From positions 146,309-210,308 of the forward strand of contig JADCFA010000003.1 of the NCBI GenBank assembly GCA_020249775.1: a DNA stretch of 64,000 nucleotides, read 5' to 3'. The notes below the pieces were generated by a model. It was not told the origin of the DNA. It did not search any database and saw nothing but the letters and a program-made list of their open reading frames with translations. Below, piece after piece: positions 34,390 through 44,051 of this stretch. The DNA comes from Roseomonas sp. (GTDB taxonomy: Bacteria > Pseudomonadota > Alphaproteobacteria > Acetobacterales > Acetobacteraceae). Every line of letters starts with the position of its first letter. Position 1 is the first letter of the stretch. The position numbers were made by a program, and so were the translations under genes.

Positions 34390-36108
34390 TCAGCTTGTCG
34401 CGCGCAGCAATTTGCCCGGTAGCGCGCCCGTATCATGCCCCGCTTCGCGAATGGGCTGTCCGGCCACCAGAGTCATGTCGTAGCCCTCAACACGCTGCAC
34501 CAAACGGCGCCCGCCCGCGGGCAGATCATAGATCATCTCCGGGTGATACAGGCGCAGCGCATCGAAATTGATGATGTTCACATCAGCCATCGCGCCGGGT
34601 GCCAAGCGGCCGCGATCCGTCAGGCCGAAGAAATCCGCGGTTTCACTGGTTTGCCGCTTCACCACGAATTCCAAGGGCAGCCCATCACCGCGCTTCCGAT
34701 CGCGTGCCCAATGCGTCAGCATGAAGCTCGGCGTGGAGGCATCGCAAATCACGCCGCAATGCGCACCGCCATCGGAAAGGCCAAGCACTGTTGCCTTATC
34801 CATATTCATTTCGCGCACCACGGAAAGATCACCCGTCACGTAGTTGGTGACGGGGAAATAGAGCATCCGCCCACCATCAGCACCCACCAGGAAATCATAG
34901 CAATAGGAAGCCGGGTCCTGCCCTGACTTGGCGGCGAGTGCGGCAATGCTGCGATCCCGCGGCGGTTCATAATCCGGCGGATCGCCCAATTCGAACATAT
35001 TGTCCCAACGCGTCGCGATCTGGCGTGACAGCGGCGGCAATACATCCAGCAGCCGCTTTGATGCTTCCTCGGACAGAATCTTGCGCCGCACCTCCGGGTC
35101 ACGCAGCCGCGCCAATTGCTCGGCCGGCGGCAACCCGGCCAACGCGGCAAAGCTTTCGCGCAATGCAAAGGGATTGAGCGATGTCGTCAGCCCCAGAATC
35201 AGCCCCACTGTGCGCCCCGCAACTTGCGCGGCAAGGCTGAGCCCCTCGGCGCGCGCCTCATGCACGCCCTGCATCAGGCGGCGCCAACGCTGCGGGTCAT
35301 AGGCGCGATCCGTCAGCAGGAACCAAACCGGGCGCTTGGTGGATTTCGCCACTTCACGCAGCCAGCGGAATTCCGCCGCCTCATCCTCAAAATCGCTCAA
35401 CATGCCGAAAGTGCCACGCCCGGCCCGCCCCATGGCGCGCCCAATGGCGAGCAATTCTTCTTCTTCCGCATAGCGGCCAGGCACCAGATCGCCAGCCAGG
35501 GTCTTGTGCTGATCCGTGCGCGATGTGGTGAAGCCAAAGGCGCCGGCTTCCAGCGCTTCCTGCGTCAGCCGCGCCATGGCTTCGATATCATCGCCTGTCG
35601 CGTTTTCGCGCTTCAACCCGCGTTCGCCCATCACATAAACGCGCAAGGGATGATGCGCGAGCTGCGCACCGATATTGAGCGTGCGCGGCATGGCTTCCAA
35701 AGCGTCAAGATATTCAGGGAAGCTTTCCCAATTCCATTTCAGCCCTTCGCTCAGCGTAATGCCCGGAATATCTTCCACGCCTTCCATCAGATCAATCAGC
35801 GCCTGATGATGGCTTTTCTGTACTGGCGCGAAGCCAACGCCGCAATTCCCAAAAAGCAGAGTCGTCACGCCATGCCATGAAGAAGGTGCCAGCTTCGGGT
35901 CCCAGGTGGCTTGCCCATCATAATGCGTATGCACATCCACCCAGCCAGGTGTCACCAGCCGGCTTTCGGCTGAAACATCGCGCCGTGCCGGCCCGGCCTT
36001 GCCACCCACCTGCGTGATGCGGTCGCCATCAATCGCGACATCGCCGGTGTAACGCGGCGTGCCAAGCCCATCCACAATGGTGCCGCCGCGGATCACGATA
36101 TCATGCAT
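34390..36108 (-). CDS. N-acyl-D-amino-acid deacylase / D-aminoacylase-family amidohydrolase
   Basis: A 572-residue metal-dependent amidohydrolase. DIVIRGGTIVDGLGTP opens the beta-sandwich, DVHTHYDGQATWDP gives the metal-binding HxH, FGNCGVGFAPV and GLSDGGAHCGVICD are typical of the D-aminoacylase group, and GRLAPGAMADVNIIN closes the fold. ATG 36108 is used because MHDIVIRGG is the standard N-terminus; an upstream ATG adds 13 residues. Substrate may be an N-acyl-D-amino acid, but many homologues are uncharacterised. It converges with eutC. Confidence 0.87.
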   Translation of the reverse strand: MHDIVIRGGTIVDGLGTPRYTGDVAIDGDRITQVGGKAGPARRDVSAESRLVTPGWVDVHTHYDGQATWDPKLAPSSWHGVTTLLFGNCGVGFAPVQKSHHQALIDLMEGVEDIPGITLSEGLKWNWESFPEYLDALEAMPRTLNIGAQLAHHPLRVYVMGERGLKRENATGDDIEAMARLTQEALEAGAFGFTTSRTDQHKTLAGDLVPGRYAEEEELLAIGRAMGRAGRGTFGMLSDFEDEAAEFRWLREVAKSTKRPVWFLLTDRAYDPQRWRRLMQGVHEARAEGLSLAAQVAGRTVGLILGLTTSLNPFALRESFAALAGLPPAEQLARLRDPEVRRKILSEEASKRLLDVLPPLSRQIATRWDNMFELGDPPDYEPPRDRSIAALAAKSGQDPASYCYDFLVGADGGRMLYFPVTNYVTGDLSVVREMNMDKATVLGLSDGGAHCGVICDASTPSFMLTHWARDRKRGDGLPLEFVVKRQTSETADFFGLTDRGRLAPGAMADVNIINFDALRLYHPEMIYDLPAGGRRLVQRVEGYDMTLVAGQPIREAGHDTGALPGKLLRATS

Positions 36109-36292
36109 GGTGCTTCTCCATCCGGCTTGCTGCTGGCCCGCACTCACTCGGACCGGTCATATCGAAGCGTTAAGCTAGCCAAAGCCCCCTGCCCCGGCAA
36201 GCGCAGCTTGCCCTGCCAAGGCACCCTGTCTAGCCTTTCCCAAATGGCTGGGGGCATTGCGCTTTCGGCTTTTGCAAAGCAAGGAAACCCCG

Positions 36293-36868
36293 ATGGCCAC
36301 GCCGATAAAGCCGCGCTTCCCCGAATTGACGCCCGATAGCATGAACGCAGACCAGCGCGCCGCGGCTGAGGGCATCATCAAAGGCCCGCGCGGCGGTTTG
36401 CGTGGCCCCTTTAATGCCTGGCTCCGGAGCCCGGTTTTTGCCGATAGGATGCAGAAGGTTGGCGAATATCTGCGCTTCAACAGCTCCATCCCCACCGATT
36501 TGAATGAATTCGCCATTCTGATCACGGCGCGGGTCTGGACCAGCCAATATGAATGGTATGCGCATCACGCCATGGCCATGAAGGCCGGCCTGCCGCCCGC
36601 CATCGCGGCCGACCTTGCCGCCGGCCGCCGCCCCGCGGATATGACGGAAGATCAGCGCATTGTCTATGAATTCTGCACGGAATTGCACCGCGATCATGGC
36701 GTATCTGACGCAACCTTCGCCGCCACTATTGCGCGTTTTGGCGAACAAGGTGCGGTGGATTTGATTGCCGTCAGTGGCTATTACGTCGCGGTATCCATGA
36801 CGCTGAATGTCGCGGAAGTACAAATCCCGCCCGAGGCAACACGACTTCCGCCACTGCCAAAAGCGTGA
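36293..36868 (+). CDS. Carboxymuconolactone decarboxylase (AhpD-like) family protein
   Basis: A 191-residue helical protein. FPELTPDSMNADQRAAAEGI, GPFNAWLRSPVFADRMQKVG and FAILITARVWTSQYEWYAHH match the CMD fold. The CxxC of true AhpD is absent, so peroxidase-reductase activity is unlikely; members of this type are often found in aromatic or xenobiotic catabolism. ATG 36293 has an aaggaa ribosome site. It is divergent from the deacylase over about 185 bp and ends before a hairpin shared with the convergent binding-protein gene. Confidence 0.85.
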   Translation: MATPIKPRFPELTPDSMNADQRAAAEGIIKGPRGGLRGPFNAWLRSPVFADRMQKVGEYLRFNSSIPTDLNEFAILITARVWTSQYEWYAHHAMAMKAGLPPAIAADLAAGRRPADMTEDQRIVYEFCTELHRDHGVSDATFAATIARFGEQGAVDLIAVSGYYVAVSMTLNVAEVQIPPEATRLPPLPKA

Positions 36869-36875
36869 GAGCCAT

Positions 36876-36900
36876 ATGGGGCGGCAGCACGCCGCCCCAT
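36876..36900. terminator. Bidirectional hairpin terminator candidate
   Basis: Ten-base arms atggggcggc and gccgccccat with a 5-base loop, located between the convergent CMD-family and binding-protein genes. No T-tract follows on either strand, so termination may be Rho-assisted. Confidence 0.6.
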
Positions 36901-36910
36901 GCGGCTTGGA

Positions 36911-38146
36911 TCAGCTACGCACGAAGGCGCAACCACCATCGGCAATCGGGCGGAAAGCCTCATCAGCCGACGTCGTCTGCAAGAGCTTGTAGTAATCGAA
37001 GGGGCCCCTGCTTTCCTCCGGGCTTTTCACCTCAAACAAATAGGCGGGGTGCATCTTCCGCCCATCGGCGCGGATGGTGCCTTGACCAAAGGCATCATCA
37101 TCCGTCGGCATCGCCTTCATGCGCTGCACGGTGGCAAGGCCGCTTGCCTTGGCGGCTTGCACGCCCAAATCCGCCACCGCCTTCAGATAATGCAGCGTAC
37201 CGGAATAATCGCCGGCATGGCTCATGCCAATGGCGACCTGGCCGGCCACCGCTTGGGCACGGCGCCAGAAGGCGCGGGTGCGATCGTTCAAATCCCAATA
37301 GAAGGTTTCCGTGCAGACCAGGCCTTGAGCGGTTCTAAGGCCAAGCGCATGCACATCCGGCAGGAACATGAGCATGGAGGCAAGCTTGGTGCCGCGCCGC
37401 GTAATGCCGAATTCCGCCGCCTGCTTGATGCAGTTGATGGTATCCGTCCCCGCATTGGCAAAGCCAATCACCTTGGCGCGCGAAGCCTGCGCCTGCAGCA
37501 GGAAGGACGAGAAATCGGTGGTGCCCGGAAATGGTGTGCGCACGGAACCAATCACGCGCCCACCTGCCGCCTGCACAAAGGCCGTGGTGTCGCGTTCCAG
37601 CGAATGCCCAAAGGCGTAATCGGCAGTGATGAAGAACCAGGTATCGCCACCGGCACGCACTGTCGCACCGCCGGTGGATTTGCCGAGCATGAAGGTATCA
37701 TAGGCCCAATGCACCGTATTCGGGCTGCAAGCGCGGCCAGTCATATCCGATGTGGCGGTAGAGGTCGGGATGGTGACCTTGTTCTTTTCCCGCGTGAGTT
37801 CCGCCACAGCCAGCGCCACGGATGAAGCGGCCAGGCTGAGTGTCATATCCACGCCGTCACGATCATACCATTGGCGCGCGATATTCAAGGCGACATCGGG
37901 GCGGTTCTGGTGGTCCGCCACAACGGTTTCCACGTTGAAACCGCGCTGGCCGAATTCCTGCACCGCCAGGCGTGCGCAAGCGACCGTGGTCGGACCATTG
38001 ATGTCGCGGAAAGTGCCGGACATATCGGTCAGAATACCGATGCGGATGGTATTTGCCGCTTGCGCCTTTGCGCTGCGCCAGGGCAGACCACCAAGGGCTG
38101 CTGCACCGCCGGCGGCGGTCAAAACGGAACGTCTTTCGATGGTCAT
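36911..38146 (-). CDS. Branched-chain-amino-acid-type ABC substrate-binding protein
   Basis: A 411-residue periplasmic binding protein of the LivJ/amide class. A Tat-like signal (RRSVLTAAGGAAALGG) is followed by IRIGILTDMSGTFRDINGP, VVADHQNRPDVALNIARQW and WFFITADYAFGHSLERDT. The ligand cannot be read from sequence; homologues often bind amino acids, amides or aromatic acids. No permease or ATPase genes lie beside it, so it depends on partners elsewhere. It is the upstream gene of the minus-strand block that continues with flavin oxidoreductases only if they are co-regulated; it is 84 bp from the nearest. Confidence 0.9.
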   Translation of the reverse strand: MTIERRSVLTAAGGAAALGGLPWRSAKAQAANTIRIGILTDMSGTFRDINGPTTVACARLAVQEFGQRGFNVETVVADHQNRPDVALNIARQWYDRDGVDMTLSLAASSVALAVAELTREKNKVTIPTSTATSDMTGRACSPNTVHWAYDTFMLGKSTGGATVRAGGDTWFFITADYAFGHSLERDTTAFVQAAGGRVIGSVRTPFPGTTDFSSFLLQAQASRAKVIGFANAGTDTINCIKQAAEFGITRRGTKLASMLMFLPDVHALGLRTAQGLVCTETFYWDLNDRTRAFWRRAQAVAGQVAIGMSHAGDYSGTLHYLKAVADLGVQAAKASGLATVQRMKAMPTDDDAFGQGTIRADGRKMHPAYLFEVKSPEESRGPFDYYKLLQTTSADEAFRPIADGGCAFVRS

Positions 38147-38230
38147 GTTAACTCCCTTCGTCTCCCGGTTGTCTGGATGAAGCTTCCCAGAAGCCGGGCT
38201 CTTACCCCAGGCGCCGGCTGAAATCCATGC

Positions 38231-39301
38231 CTATTCGGCGGCCGCGCGGCTCGCGGGCGGGCGAAAGGCTGGGATCACATGCTGGGCGAAAAGCGTCAGG
38301 CTGCGCAGGATTTTCTCATGCCCGTAATAGGGCGGGTAATGCAGCAGCAGGCTGGTCATGCCGGTGCGCGCTTGCAGGGCGCGCAGCTTCGCAATCACCG
38401 TGGTTGGGCTGCCATGCAGCAGCGTGGTCTCCGCCAGCACCCCGTAATCCAGCGCCTGGCCTTTCTCGGAAACCGAGCCAAGGTAACCGCTGGTGCCGGC
38501 ACTATTGAAATTGCGGATGTGATGCAGGATGTGTTCTTCCGTATCGGCCCGCGCCTGGTCATCGGTTTCCGCCACATAGACCATGCGCGCGATATCAATA
38601 TGCCCAGCCGCCGGGTTATTGCGCTGCGGCGATGGCGCGGTGGCGAGCGCTTCGCGATAAATCTTCGCTTGCGCGGAAAGGGTTTCAATCCCGGGCAGTG
38701 TGCTCAGCATCAAGCCAAAGCCGTTGCGCCCGGCATAGGCAATGGACCGATCCGTCCCACCCGCCATATAAAGCGGCGGATGCGGAAGCTGGATTGGCAC
38801 GGGCAGCATTTCATATTGCCCTTCCACCTTGCCCTTGAAGAATTTGCCCTCATGCGTCCAACGCCGGCGATGGAAGCCATCAAAAATCAGCTTCACACTT
38901 TCCTCAACAATATCGCGCCGCGCCTCAAAATCCTTGCCAAGGCCTTCAAACTCATAAGGCCGATAGCCGCTGCCCAGGCCCAGCATCACGCGGCCATTGG
39001 AAAGCACATCCACGAAGGCAGTGTTTTCCACGACGCGGATCGGGTCATAAAGCGGCAGCGTAATCACGCCGGCGGCGAGCTTGATGCGACTGGTGCGCGC
39101 CGCCAGGTAGGACATATACACAAAGCAATCTGGCATGATGCCGTAAGTGGTGCTGAAGTGATGTTCAGCGATCCAGGCGGTATCAAAACCGAGCGCTTCG
39201 GCGCGCAGGATTTCCTCGGTCGTGCGCGCGGTGACGCCCTGATGCGGATAGGGTTCTTCCACCGGGTTCGGGTGGCTCGTCATCAGAATGCCGAATTCCA
39301 T
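38231..39301 (-). CDS. Luciferase-like (LLM class) flavin-dependent oxidoreductase
   Basis: A 356-residue TIM-barrel protein. MEFGILMTSHPNP, ALGFDTAWIAEHHFSTTYG, AAGVITLPLYDPIRVVENTA and LGLGSGYRPYEFEGLG match bacterial luciferase-type monooxygenases, which use reduced FMN or F420. The substrate is unknown. It follows the 3-hydroxyisobutyrate-dehydrogenase-like gene by 35 bp and precedes the binding-protein gene's divergent region on the same strand, within a set of oxidative catabolic genes. Confidence 0.88.
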   Translation of the reverse strand: MEFGILMTSHPNPVEEPYPHQGVTARTTEEILRAEALGFDTAWIAEHHFSTTYGIMPDCFVYMSYLAARTSRIKLAAGVITLPLYDPIRVVENTAFVDVLSNGRVMLGLGSGYRPYEFEGLGKDFEARRDIVEESVKLIFDGFHRRRWTHEGKFFKGKVEGQYEMLPVPIQLPHPPLYMAGGTDRSIAYAGRNGFGLMLSTLPGIETLSAQAKIYREALATAPSPQRNNPAAGHIDIARMVYVAETDDQARADTEEHILHHIRNFNSAGTSGYLGSVSEKGQALDYGVLAETTLLHGSPTTVIAKLRALQARTGMTSLLLHYPPYYGHEKILRSLTLFAQHVIPAFRPPASRAAAE

Positions 39302-39336
39302 TGCTGCTTCCTCCTGCCGCGATGCTTGTGGTGGCG

Positions 39337-40251
39337 CTACTTGTCAGCTTCCTTGGGCGTGGCGCGCACCTCAATGCCTGCCAGTTTTTCCATATGCTGA
39401 ATGGTGGAAACGAAATCCTCAGGCCCGGAACCCATGGCCAAAGCCATGGAAAGATATTGCCGCGCTGCCGGCCCCATGAACATGGGCACGCCAAAACGCT
39501 CCGCTTCTTCCAGACACAGCTTCACATCCTTATGCATCAGCCCGGCGGCAAAACGCACCGGGAAACCTTGCGTGCGTTCCGTGATGGCCTGCGGCACGCG
39601 CTTTTCCGACATGAAGGAACGCCCGCTGGAGGCATTCAGCACATCAAACATCAGCTTGGTATCAAGGCCGGCCTTGGCGCCGAGCACCATGCCTTCCAAA
39701 CAAGCGAGCGTATTGCTGGCAAGAATGACATTATTCACCAGCTTCATGGTCTGCCCAAGGCCCGGCGCCGCGCCAAGGTAGAAGATATTCTGACCGATCT
39801 GCTTGAGCACTGGTTCCACCGCTTTTTGCGATGCCGCATCGCCCGATGTCATGATGGCAAGCGTGCCTGCCTCGGCGCCCGAAACACCGCCGCTGACCGG
39901 GCCATCAATCTGATGAATGCCTTTCGCGGCCAAGCCTTCCGCCACGCGGCGCGCTATAGTCGGCCCGGTAGTGGAAAGATCCACCACGATCTTCGCCTTT
40001 TTGCCGTGCACCAACCCATCCGCACCAAGCGCCACCGCTTCCACCGCGGCAGGCGTGGGCAGGCTGAGCAGTACCGCATCGCATTGATCGGCGACATCGC
40101 GCGCGCTGGTCGCGGCCGTCGCACCCATGGCCGTAAGGGACGCAACCGCCTTCGCATCAAGATCATGCACCACCAGCGCATGGCCGGCCTTCACCAGCCG
40201 CCGCGCCATGACACCACCAATATTGCCAAGGCCGATGAAACCAAGCTTCAT
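39337..40251 (-). CDS. 3-hydroxyisobutyrate-dehydrogenase-family (beta-hydroxyacid) dehydrogenase
   Basis: A 304-residue NAD(P)-dependent enzyme. The Rossmann motif GFIGLGNIGGVMARRL begins at residue 4, the substrate-binding stretch GPVSGGVSGAEAGTLAIM is intact, and GLGQTMKLVNN contains the catalytic lysine. Candidate substrates are 3-hydroxyisobutyrate, tartronate semialdehyde and similar acids. ATG 40251 is preferred over an ATG seven codons upstream by family alignment. It probably shares a transcript with the LLM oxidoreductase downstream. Confidence 0.9.
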   Translation of the reverse strand: MKLGFIGLGNIGGVMARRLVKAGHALVVHDLDAKAVASLTAMGATAATSARDVADQCDAVLLSLPTPAAVEAVALGADGLVHGKKAKIVVDLSTTGPTIARRVAEGLAAKGIHQIDGPVSGGVSGAEAGTLAIMTSGDAASQKAVEPVLKQIGQNIFYLGAAPGLGQTMKLVNNVILASNTLACLEGMVLGAKAGLDTKLMFDVLNASSGRSFMSEKRVPQAITERTQGFPVRFAAGLMHKDVKLCLEEAERFGVPMFMGPAARQYLSMALAMGSGPEDFVSTIQHMEKLAGIEVRATPKEADK

Positions 40252-40347
40252 GACATTCCTCATCACCATCACGCTGGGCTTGCTTGGCCCGCGCTATTAT
40301 TTGCGAGCAAGGCTCCGCCCGGAAGCGCTATCAGTCAAGAGGTGGCG

Positions 40348-41460
40348 TCACCGCGTGGGCGGCAGCTTGGTGAAATCACCAAAGCGCATGCTGGGATGGC
40401 TGCGGGCATATTGCGGCGGGAAGGCCGCCGGCTCACGCAGCGCCTCTGCCGCATGCCAGGCCCAGCGGGGGTTATAGCTCATGCCCCGGCCAATCGCGAT
40501 CAAATCCGCCGCGCCATCGCGCAAAGCCTGATCCGCCTGTGCCGGTTCATTGATCAGCCCAACCGCGATGGTTGGAATCCCGGCATCTTCGCGAATGCGC
40601 CGCGCCATCGGCACTTGGTAGCCGGGGCCAAGATCAATCTGCTGATCCGGGCTGCTGCCGCCGGAAGACGCGCAGATGAAATCGCAGCCAAGCTTCTTCA
40701 ATTCCTGCGCGAAAACCACACTATCCTGCAGCGTCCAGCCACCTTCAATCCAATCCGTGGCCGATACCCGCACACCGAGTGGCTTATCCTCAGGCCAAAC
40801 CGCGCGCATGGCGGCGAAAACCTCCAGCGGGAAGCGCATGCGGCCCGCGATATCGCCGCCATATTCACCATTGCGATTATTCGACAGTGGCGAGAGGAAA
40901 GAATGCAGCAAATAGCCATGCGCCGAATGTAGCTCAATCAAATCAATGCCAAGCGCATCGGCGCGTCTGGTCGCCTGCACGAAAAACGCCTTGATCTCCG
41001 CGAGCCCCGCATGGTCCAGCATGCGCGGCGCTGGGCGCCCGGGAAAGGCGATATCGCCTGGGCTGATCGGGTGCCAGCCGCCCTCCTCAGGCCCGATATA
41101 CTTACCGCCCAGCCAGGGTTGCGCCGTGGAGCCCTTGCGCCCCGAATGGGCCAATTGCAGCGCAATTTTTGCCTGACCATGCTGGCGGCAAAACGCGATT
41201 ACCCGTGCCAGCGATGCCTGCTGCGCATCATTCCAAAGTCCCAGATCAAACCGCCCCACGCGACCGCGGGGCTCAACCGCCGTTGCCTCAAAAAACATGA
41301 GGCCAGCGCCGGAGACCGAGAAATTCCCGTAATGCATCAAGTGCCAATCCGTCGCCTCATTGCCGGCGCTCCCCGAATATTGCGCCATGGGGGAGACAAT
41401 GATGCGGTTGGGCAGTGTCAGGCCACGCAGCATAAACGGCGAAAAAAGTCGGCTTGGCAT
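40348..41460 (-). CDS. NADH:flavin oxidoreductase, Old Yellow Enzyme (YqjM-like)
   Basis: A 370-residue FMN-binding enoate reductase. FSPFMLRGLTLPNRIIVSPM, LQLAHSGRKGS (the substrate-binding His with GRK) and IDLIELHSAHGYLLHSFLSP followed by SNNRNGEYGG are typical of the YqjM branch. It reduces activated C=C bonds. The ATG at 41460 follows a plausible site; an earlier ATG would add 52 residues unlike the family. It is divergent from the Baeyer-Villiger monooxygenase over about 125 bp. Confidence 0.92.
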   Translation of the reverse strand: MPSRLFSPFMLRGLTLPNRIIVSPMAQYSGSAGNEATDWHLMHYGNFSVSGAGLMFFEATAVEPRGRVGRFDLGLWNDAQQASLARVIAFCRQHGQAKIALQLAHSGRKGSTAQPWLGGKYIGPEEGGWHPISPGDIAFPGRPAPRMLDHAGLAEIKAFFVQATRRADALGIDLIELHSAHGYLLHSFLSPLSNNRNGEYGGDIAGRMRFPLEVFAAMRAVWPEDKPLGVRVSATDWIEGGWTLQDSVVFAQELKKLGCDFICASSGGSSPDQQIDLGPGYQVPMARRIREDAGIPTIAVGLINEPAQADQALRDGAADLIAIGRGMSYNPRWAWHAAEALREPAAFPPQYARSHPSMRFGDFTKLPPTR

Positions 41461-41585
41461 TGGCGGTTTCCCCTTTTGCGGGGATACTCGCCCTCGTCCC
41501 GTCTGGCGCGCAAGCCCCGGGCTTGGGTATATGAATTTCCTGTCATGCGGCGCGGTGCCTTGCCCGGCCGGAAAGGGTGGATGCG

Positions 41586-43232
41586 ATGAATGAAATGCGG
41601 CGAACAATGCCAGCAAACACCGGGCCGGCCCTGACAGACCCCGATGTGATCATCATCGGCGCCGGCATTTCCGGCCTTTACCAGCTCTATCGGTTGCGGG
41701 AGCTTGGCTATTCGGTCCAGGTTTTTGAAACCGGCAGCGATCTGGGCGGCACCTGGTATTGGAACCGCTACCCCGGCGCGCGGTTTGACTCCGAAAGCTA
41801 CACCTATGGCTATTCCTTTTCCGATGAGCTTTTGCAGGAATGGAGCTGGAGCGAGCATTTCGCCCCGCAGCCCGAAACGCTCCGCTATTTGCAGCATGTC
41901 GCGCAAAAATTCGATCTGCGCCGCCATATCCAATTCGATAGCCGCGTCGTCAGCGCGCATTTTAATGAGGCGTCGCAACGCTGGGCTGTCACGCTTGATA
42001 GTGGCGCGCAGCATCATTGCCGCTTCCTGATTACCGCCATTGGCCCACTTTCCGCCGATACGCTGCCCCGCATTCCAGGTGTTGAGAGCTTCACCGGCCA
42101 ATCCTTCCATACCTATCGCTGGCCGCATGAAGCCGTGAATTTTGCTGGCAAGCGCGTCGCGGTGATTGGCACAGGCGCAACCGGCGTGCAGGTAATCCAG
42201 ACCATTGCTGCTGAGGTTGGTTCGCTCACCGTGTTTCAACGCACGCCCAATTGGTGCGCGCCCTTGCATAATCGCCCCATCACGGAAGAAGAACAGCGCC
42301 AGATCAAGGGCAATTATCCTGCGCTTTTTGCGCTACTGCGCACCACGCCTGGTTGCTATATCCATAATGCCGATCCGCGCAGCGTGTTTGAAGTCACCCC
42401 CGAAGAACGCGAAGCCTTTTGGGAGCAGCGCTACGCCGAACCAGGCTTTGGCATTTGGCAGGCGAATTACCGCGATGTCCTGACCGACCCCAAGGCCAAT
42501 GCGCTGATCAGTGATTTCATCGCGCGCAAGATCCGCCAGCGCGTGAAGGACCCCGCCGTTGCGGAAAAGCTCATCCCGAAAAATCACGGTTTTGGCACGC
42601 GTCGTGTTCCACTCGAAACCCGGTATTTTGAGGCCTATAACCGCGACAATGTGCGGCTGGTGGACATCAATGAAACCCCGATCGAGCGCATTACGCCAAA
42701 GGGCATCAGGACAAGCAATGCCGAATATGAATTCGATATGATCATCTACGCCACGGGCTTTGATGCCATTACCGGCGCTTTTGATCGGATTGATTTCCGC
42801 GGTGTGGGTGGCCAAAGGCTGAAGGATAAATGGGCCAATGGACCAAAAACCTATCTTGGTCTCCAATCGGCAGGTTTCCCGAATATGCTGACCATTGTCG
42901 GGCCGCATAATGCCTCCACGCGCTGCAATATCCCGCGCTGCATTGAACAGAATGTGGAATGGGTGACGGACCTCATGCGCCATGTGCGCGACAACGGCAT
43001 CACGCGTTTTGAGACAACGGAAGCCGCGGAAGCCGAATGGTCGCATCACATCGAAACCCTGGCCGAGGGCTTGCTCTATACGCAGATTGATTCCTGGGCG
43101 ACGGGCATCAACCGCAATGTCGAAGGCCGAGATCAACGACGCATTCTGCAATATCAGGGCGGTGCGCCGGCCTATCGCGCCAAATGTGATGAAGTTGCCG
43201 CGCAAGGCTATGCCGGCATGATCCTGAGCTGA
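41586..43232 (+). CDS. Baeyer-Villiger flavin monooxygenase (cyclohexanone-monooxygenase-like)
   Basis: A 548-residue FAD/NADPH enzyme that inserts oxygen next to a ketone to give an ester or lactone. The first Rossmann motif is GAGISGLYQLYRLRELG, then SDLGGTWYWNRYPGARFDSE. The Baeyer-Villiger fingerprint is FTGQSFHTYRWP, and the second Rossmann motif is GTGATGVQVIQTIA. Length is typical. ATG 41586 is chosen 8 bases after an aaaggg site; GTG 41577 in the same frame is also open. The aldolase gene follows after 10 bp. Confidence 0.93.
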   Translation: MNEMRRTMPANTGPALTDPDVIIIGAGISGLYQLYRLRELGYSVQVFETGSDLGGTWYWNRYPGARFDSESYTYGYSFSDELLQEWSWSEHFAPQPETLRYLQHVAQKFDLRRHIQFDSRVVSAHFNEASQRWAVTLDSGAQHHCRFLITAIGPLSADTLPRIPGVESFTGQSFHTYRWPHEAVNFAGKRVAVIGTGATGVQVIQTIAAEVGSLTVFQRTPNWCAPLHNRPITEEEQRQIKGNYPALFALLRTTPGCYIHNADPRSVFEVTPEEREAFWEQRYAEPGFGIWQANYRDVLTDPKANALISDFIARKIRQRVKDPAVAEKLIPKNHGFGTRRVPLETRYFEAYNRDNVRLVDINETPIERITPKGIRTSNAEYEFDMIIYATGFDAITGAFDRIDFRGVGGQRLKDKWANGPKTYLGLQSAGFPNMLTIVGPHNASTRCNIPRCIEQNVEWVTDLMRHVRDNGITRFETTEAAEAEWSHHIETLAEGLLYTQIDSWATGINRNVEGRDQRRILQYQGGAPAYRAKCDEVAAQGYAGMILS

Positions 43233-43242
43233 GGGGCAAAAC

Positions 43243-44019
43243 ATGCGCAAAAATCCTGTCCGCGTCGCGCTTCGCCAAGGCCGCATGGCCCATGGCATTA
43301 TGGCAACGGAGTTCCTGACACCGGGGCTATGCCAAATCCTCGGCAATGCCGGCGCGGATTACGTGATTTTCGATATGGAACATGGCGGCATGGGCATTGA
43401 CGCGATCAAGGCGCAATGCGCCTTCGCGCGCCATGCCGGCGTGGTGCCTTTGGTGCGTGTCACGGGCCATCACTATCATCTGATCGCGCCTGTGCTGGAT
43501 GCAGGCGCCATGGGCATCATGGAACCCATGGTGGAAACGCGCCAACAGGCTGAAGAATTGGCCGCCTGGTGCCGCTATCGCCCCGAAGGCAGGCGCGGCG
43601 TTGGCTTCGGTTATGCGCATGATGATTATCAGGGCCAGGATGTGATTGCCGGGATGAAGGCCGAGAATGACCGCGTCATGGTGATTCCACTCATCGAAAC
43701 CGCCAAGGGGATCGAGAATGTGGAAGCGATCATGGCGGTGCCCGGCGTGGATCTCGGCTGGTTCGGCCATTATGATTTGAGTGATTCGCTTGGCATCACG
43801 GCGCAATTTGAACACCCCATTTTCCAGGCCGCGCTCACCCGCTTCCTGCAGGCGTGTGAAGCCGCAGGCAAACCCGCTGGCGTATTGGGCGCGGGGATGG
43901 AGATGGTGCGTGGCTGGCGCGCCAAGGGGTTTCGCTGCCTGTGCTACGGGTCTGATGTCAGTGTCTTCCAATCCGCCCTCAAGGGCGCCTTGGATACGCT
44001 GAAGGGCGAAGCGGGCTGA
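43243..44019 (+). CDS. HpcH/HpaI-family class II aldolase
   Basis: A 258-residue metal-dependent aldolase of the 2-keto-3-deoxy acid type. ADYVIFDMEHGGMGID, PLVRVTGHHYHLIAPVLDAG (catalytic Arg), GIMEPMVETRQQAEELA and PLIETAKGIENVEAI with VDLGWFGHYDLS (Glu and Asp metal ligands) fit the family. It would cleave a hydroxy-oxo acid to pyruvate and an aldehyde. It lies between the Baeyer-Villiger gene and the acyl-CoA dehydrogenase homologue, at 10 and 32 bp, so it probably shares their transcript. Confidence 0.9.
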   Translation: MRKNPVRVALRQGRMAHGIMATEFLTPGLCQILGNAGADYVIFDMEHGGMGIDAIKAQCAFARHAGVVPLVRVTGHHYHLIAPVLDAGAMGIMEPMVETRQQAEELAAWCRYRPEGRRGVGFGYAHDDYQGQDVIAGMKAENDRVMVIPLIETAKGIENVEAIMAVPGVDLGWFGHYDLSDSLGITAQFEHPIFQAALTRFLQACEAAGKPAGVLGAGMEMVRGWRAKGFRCLCYGSDVSVFQSALKGALDTLKGEAG

Positions 44020-44051
44020 AGATGCATCACTGATAAACCCGGAAGGCTCAC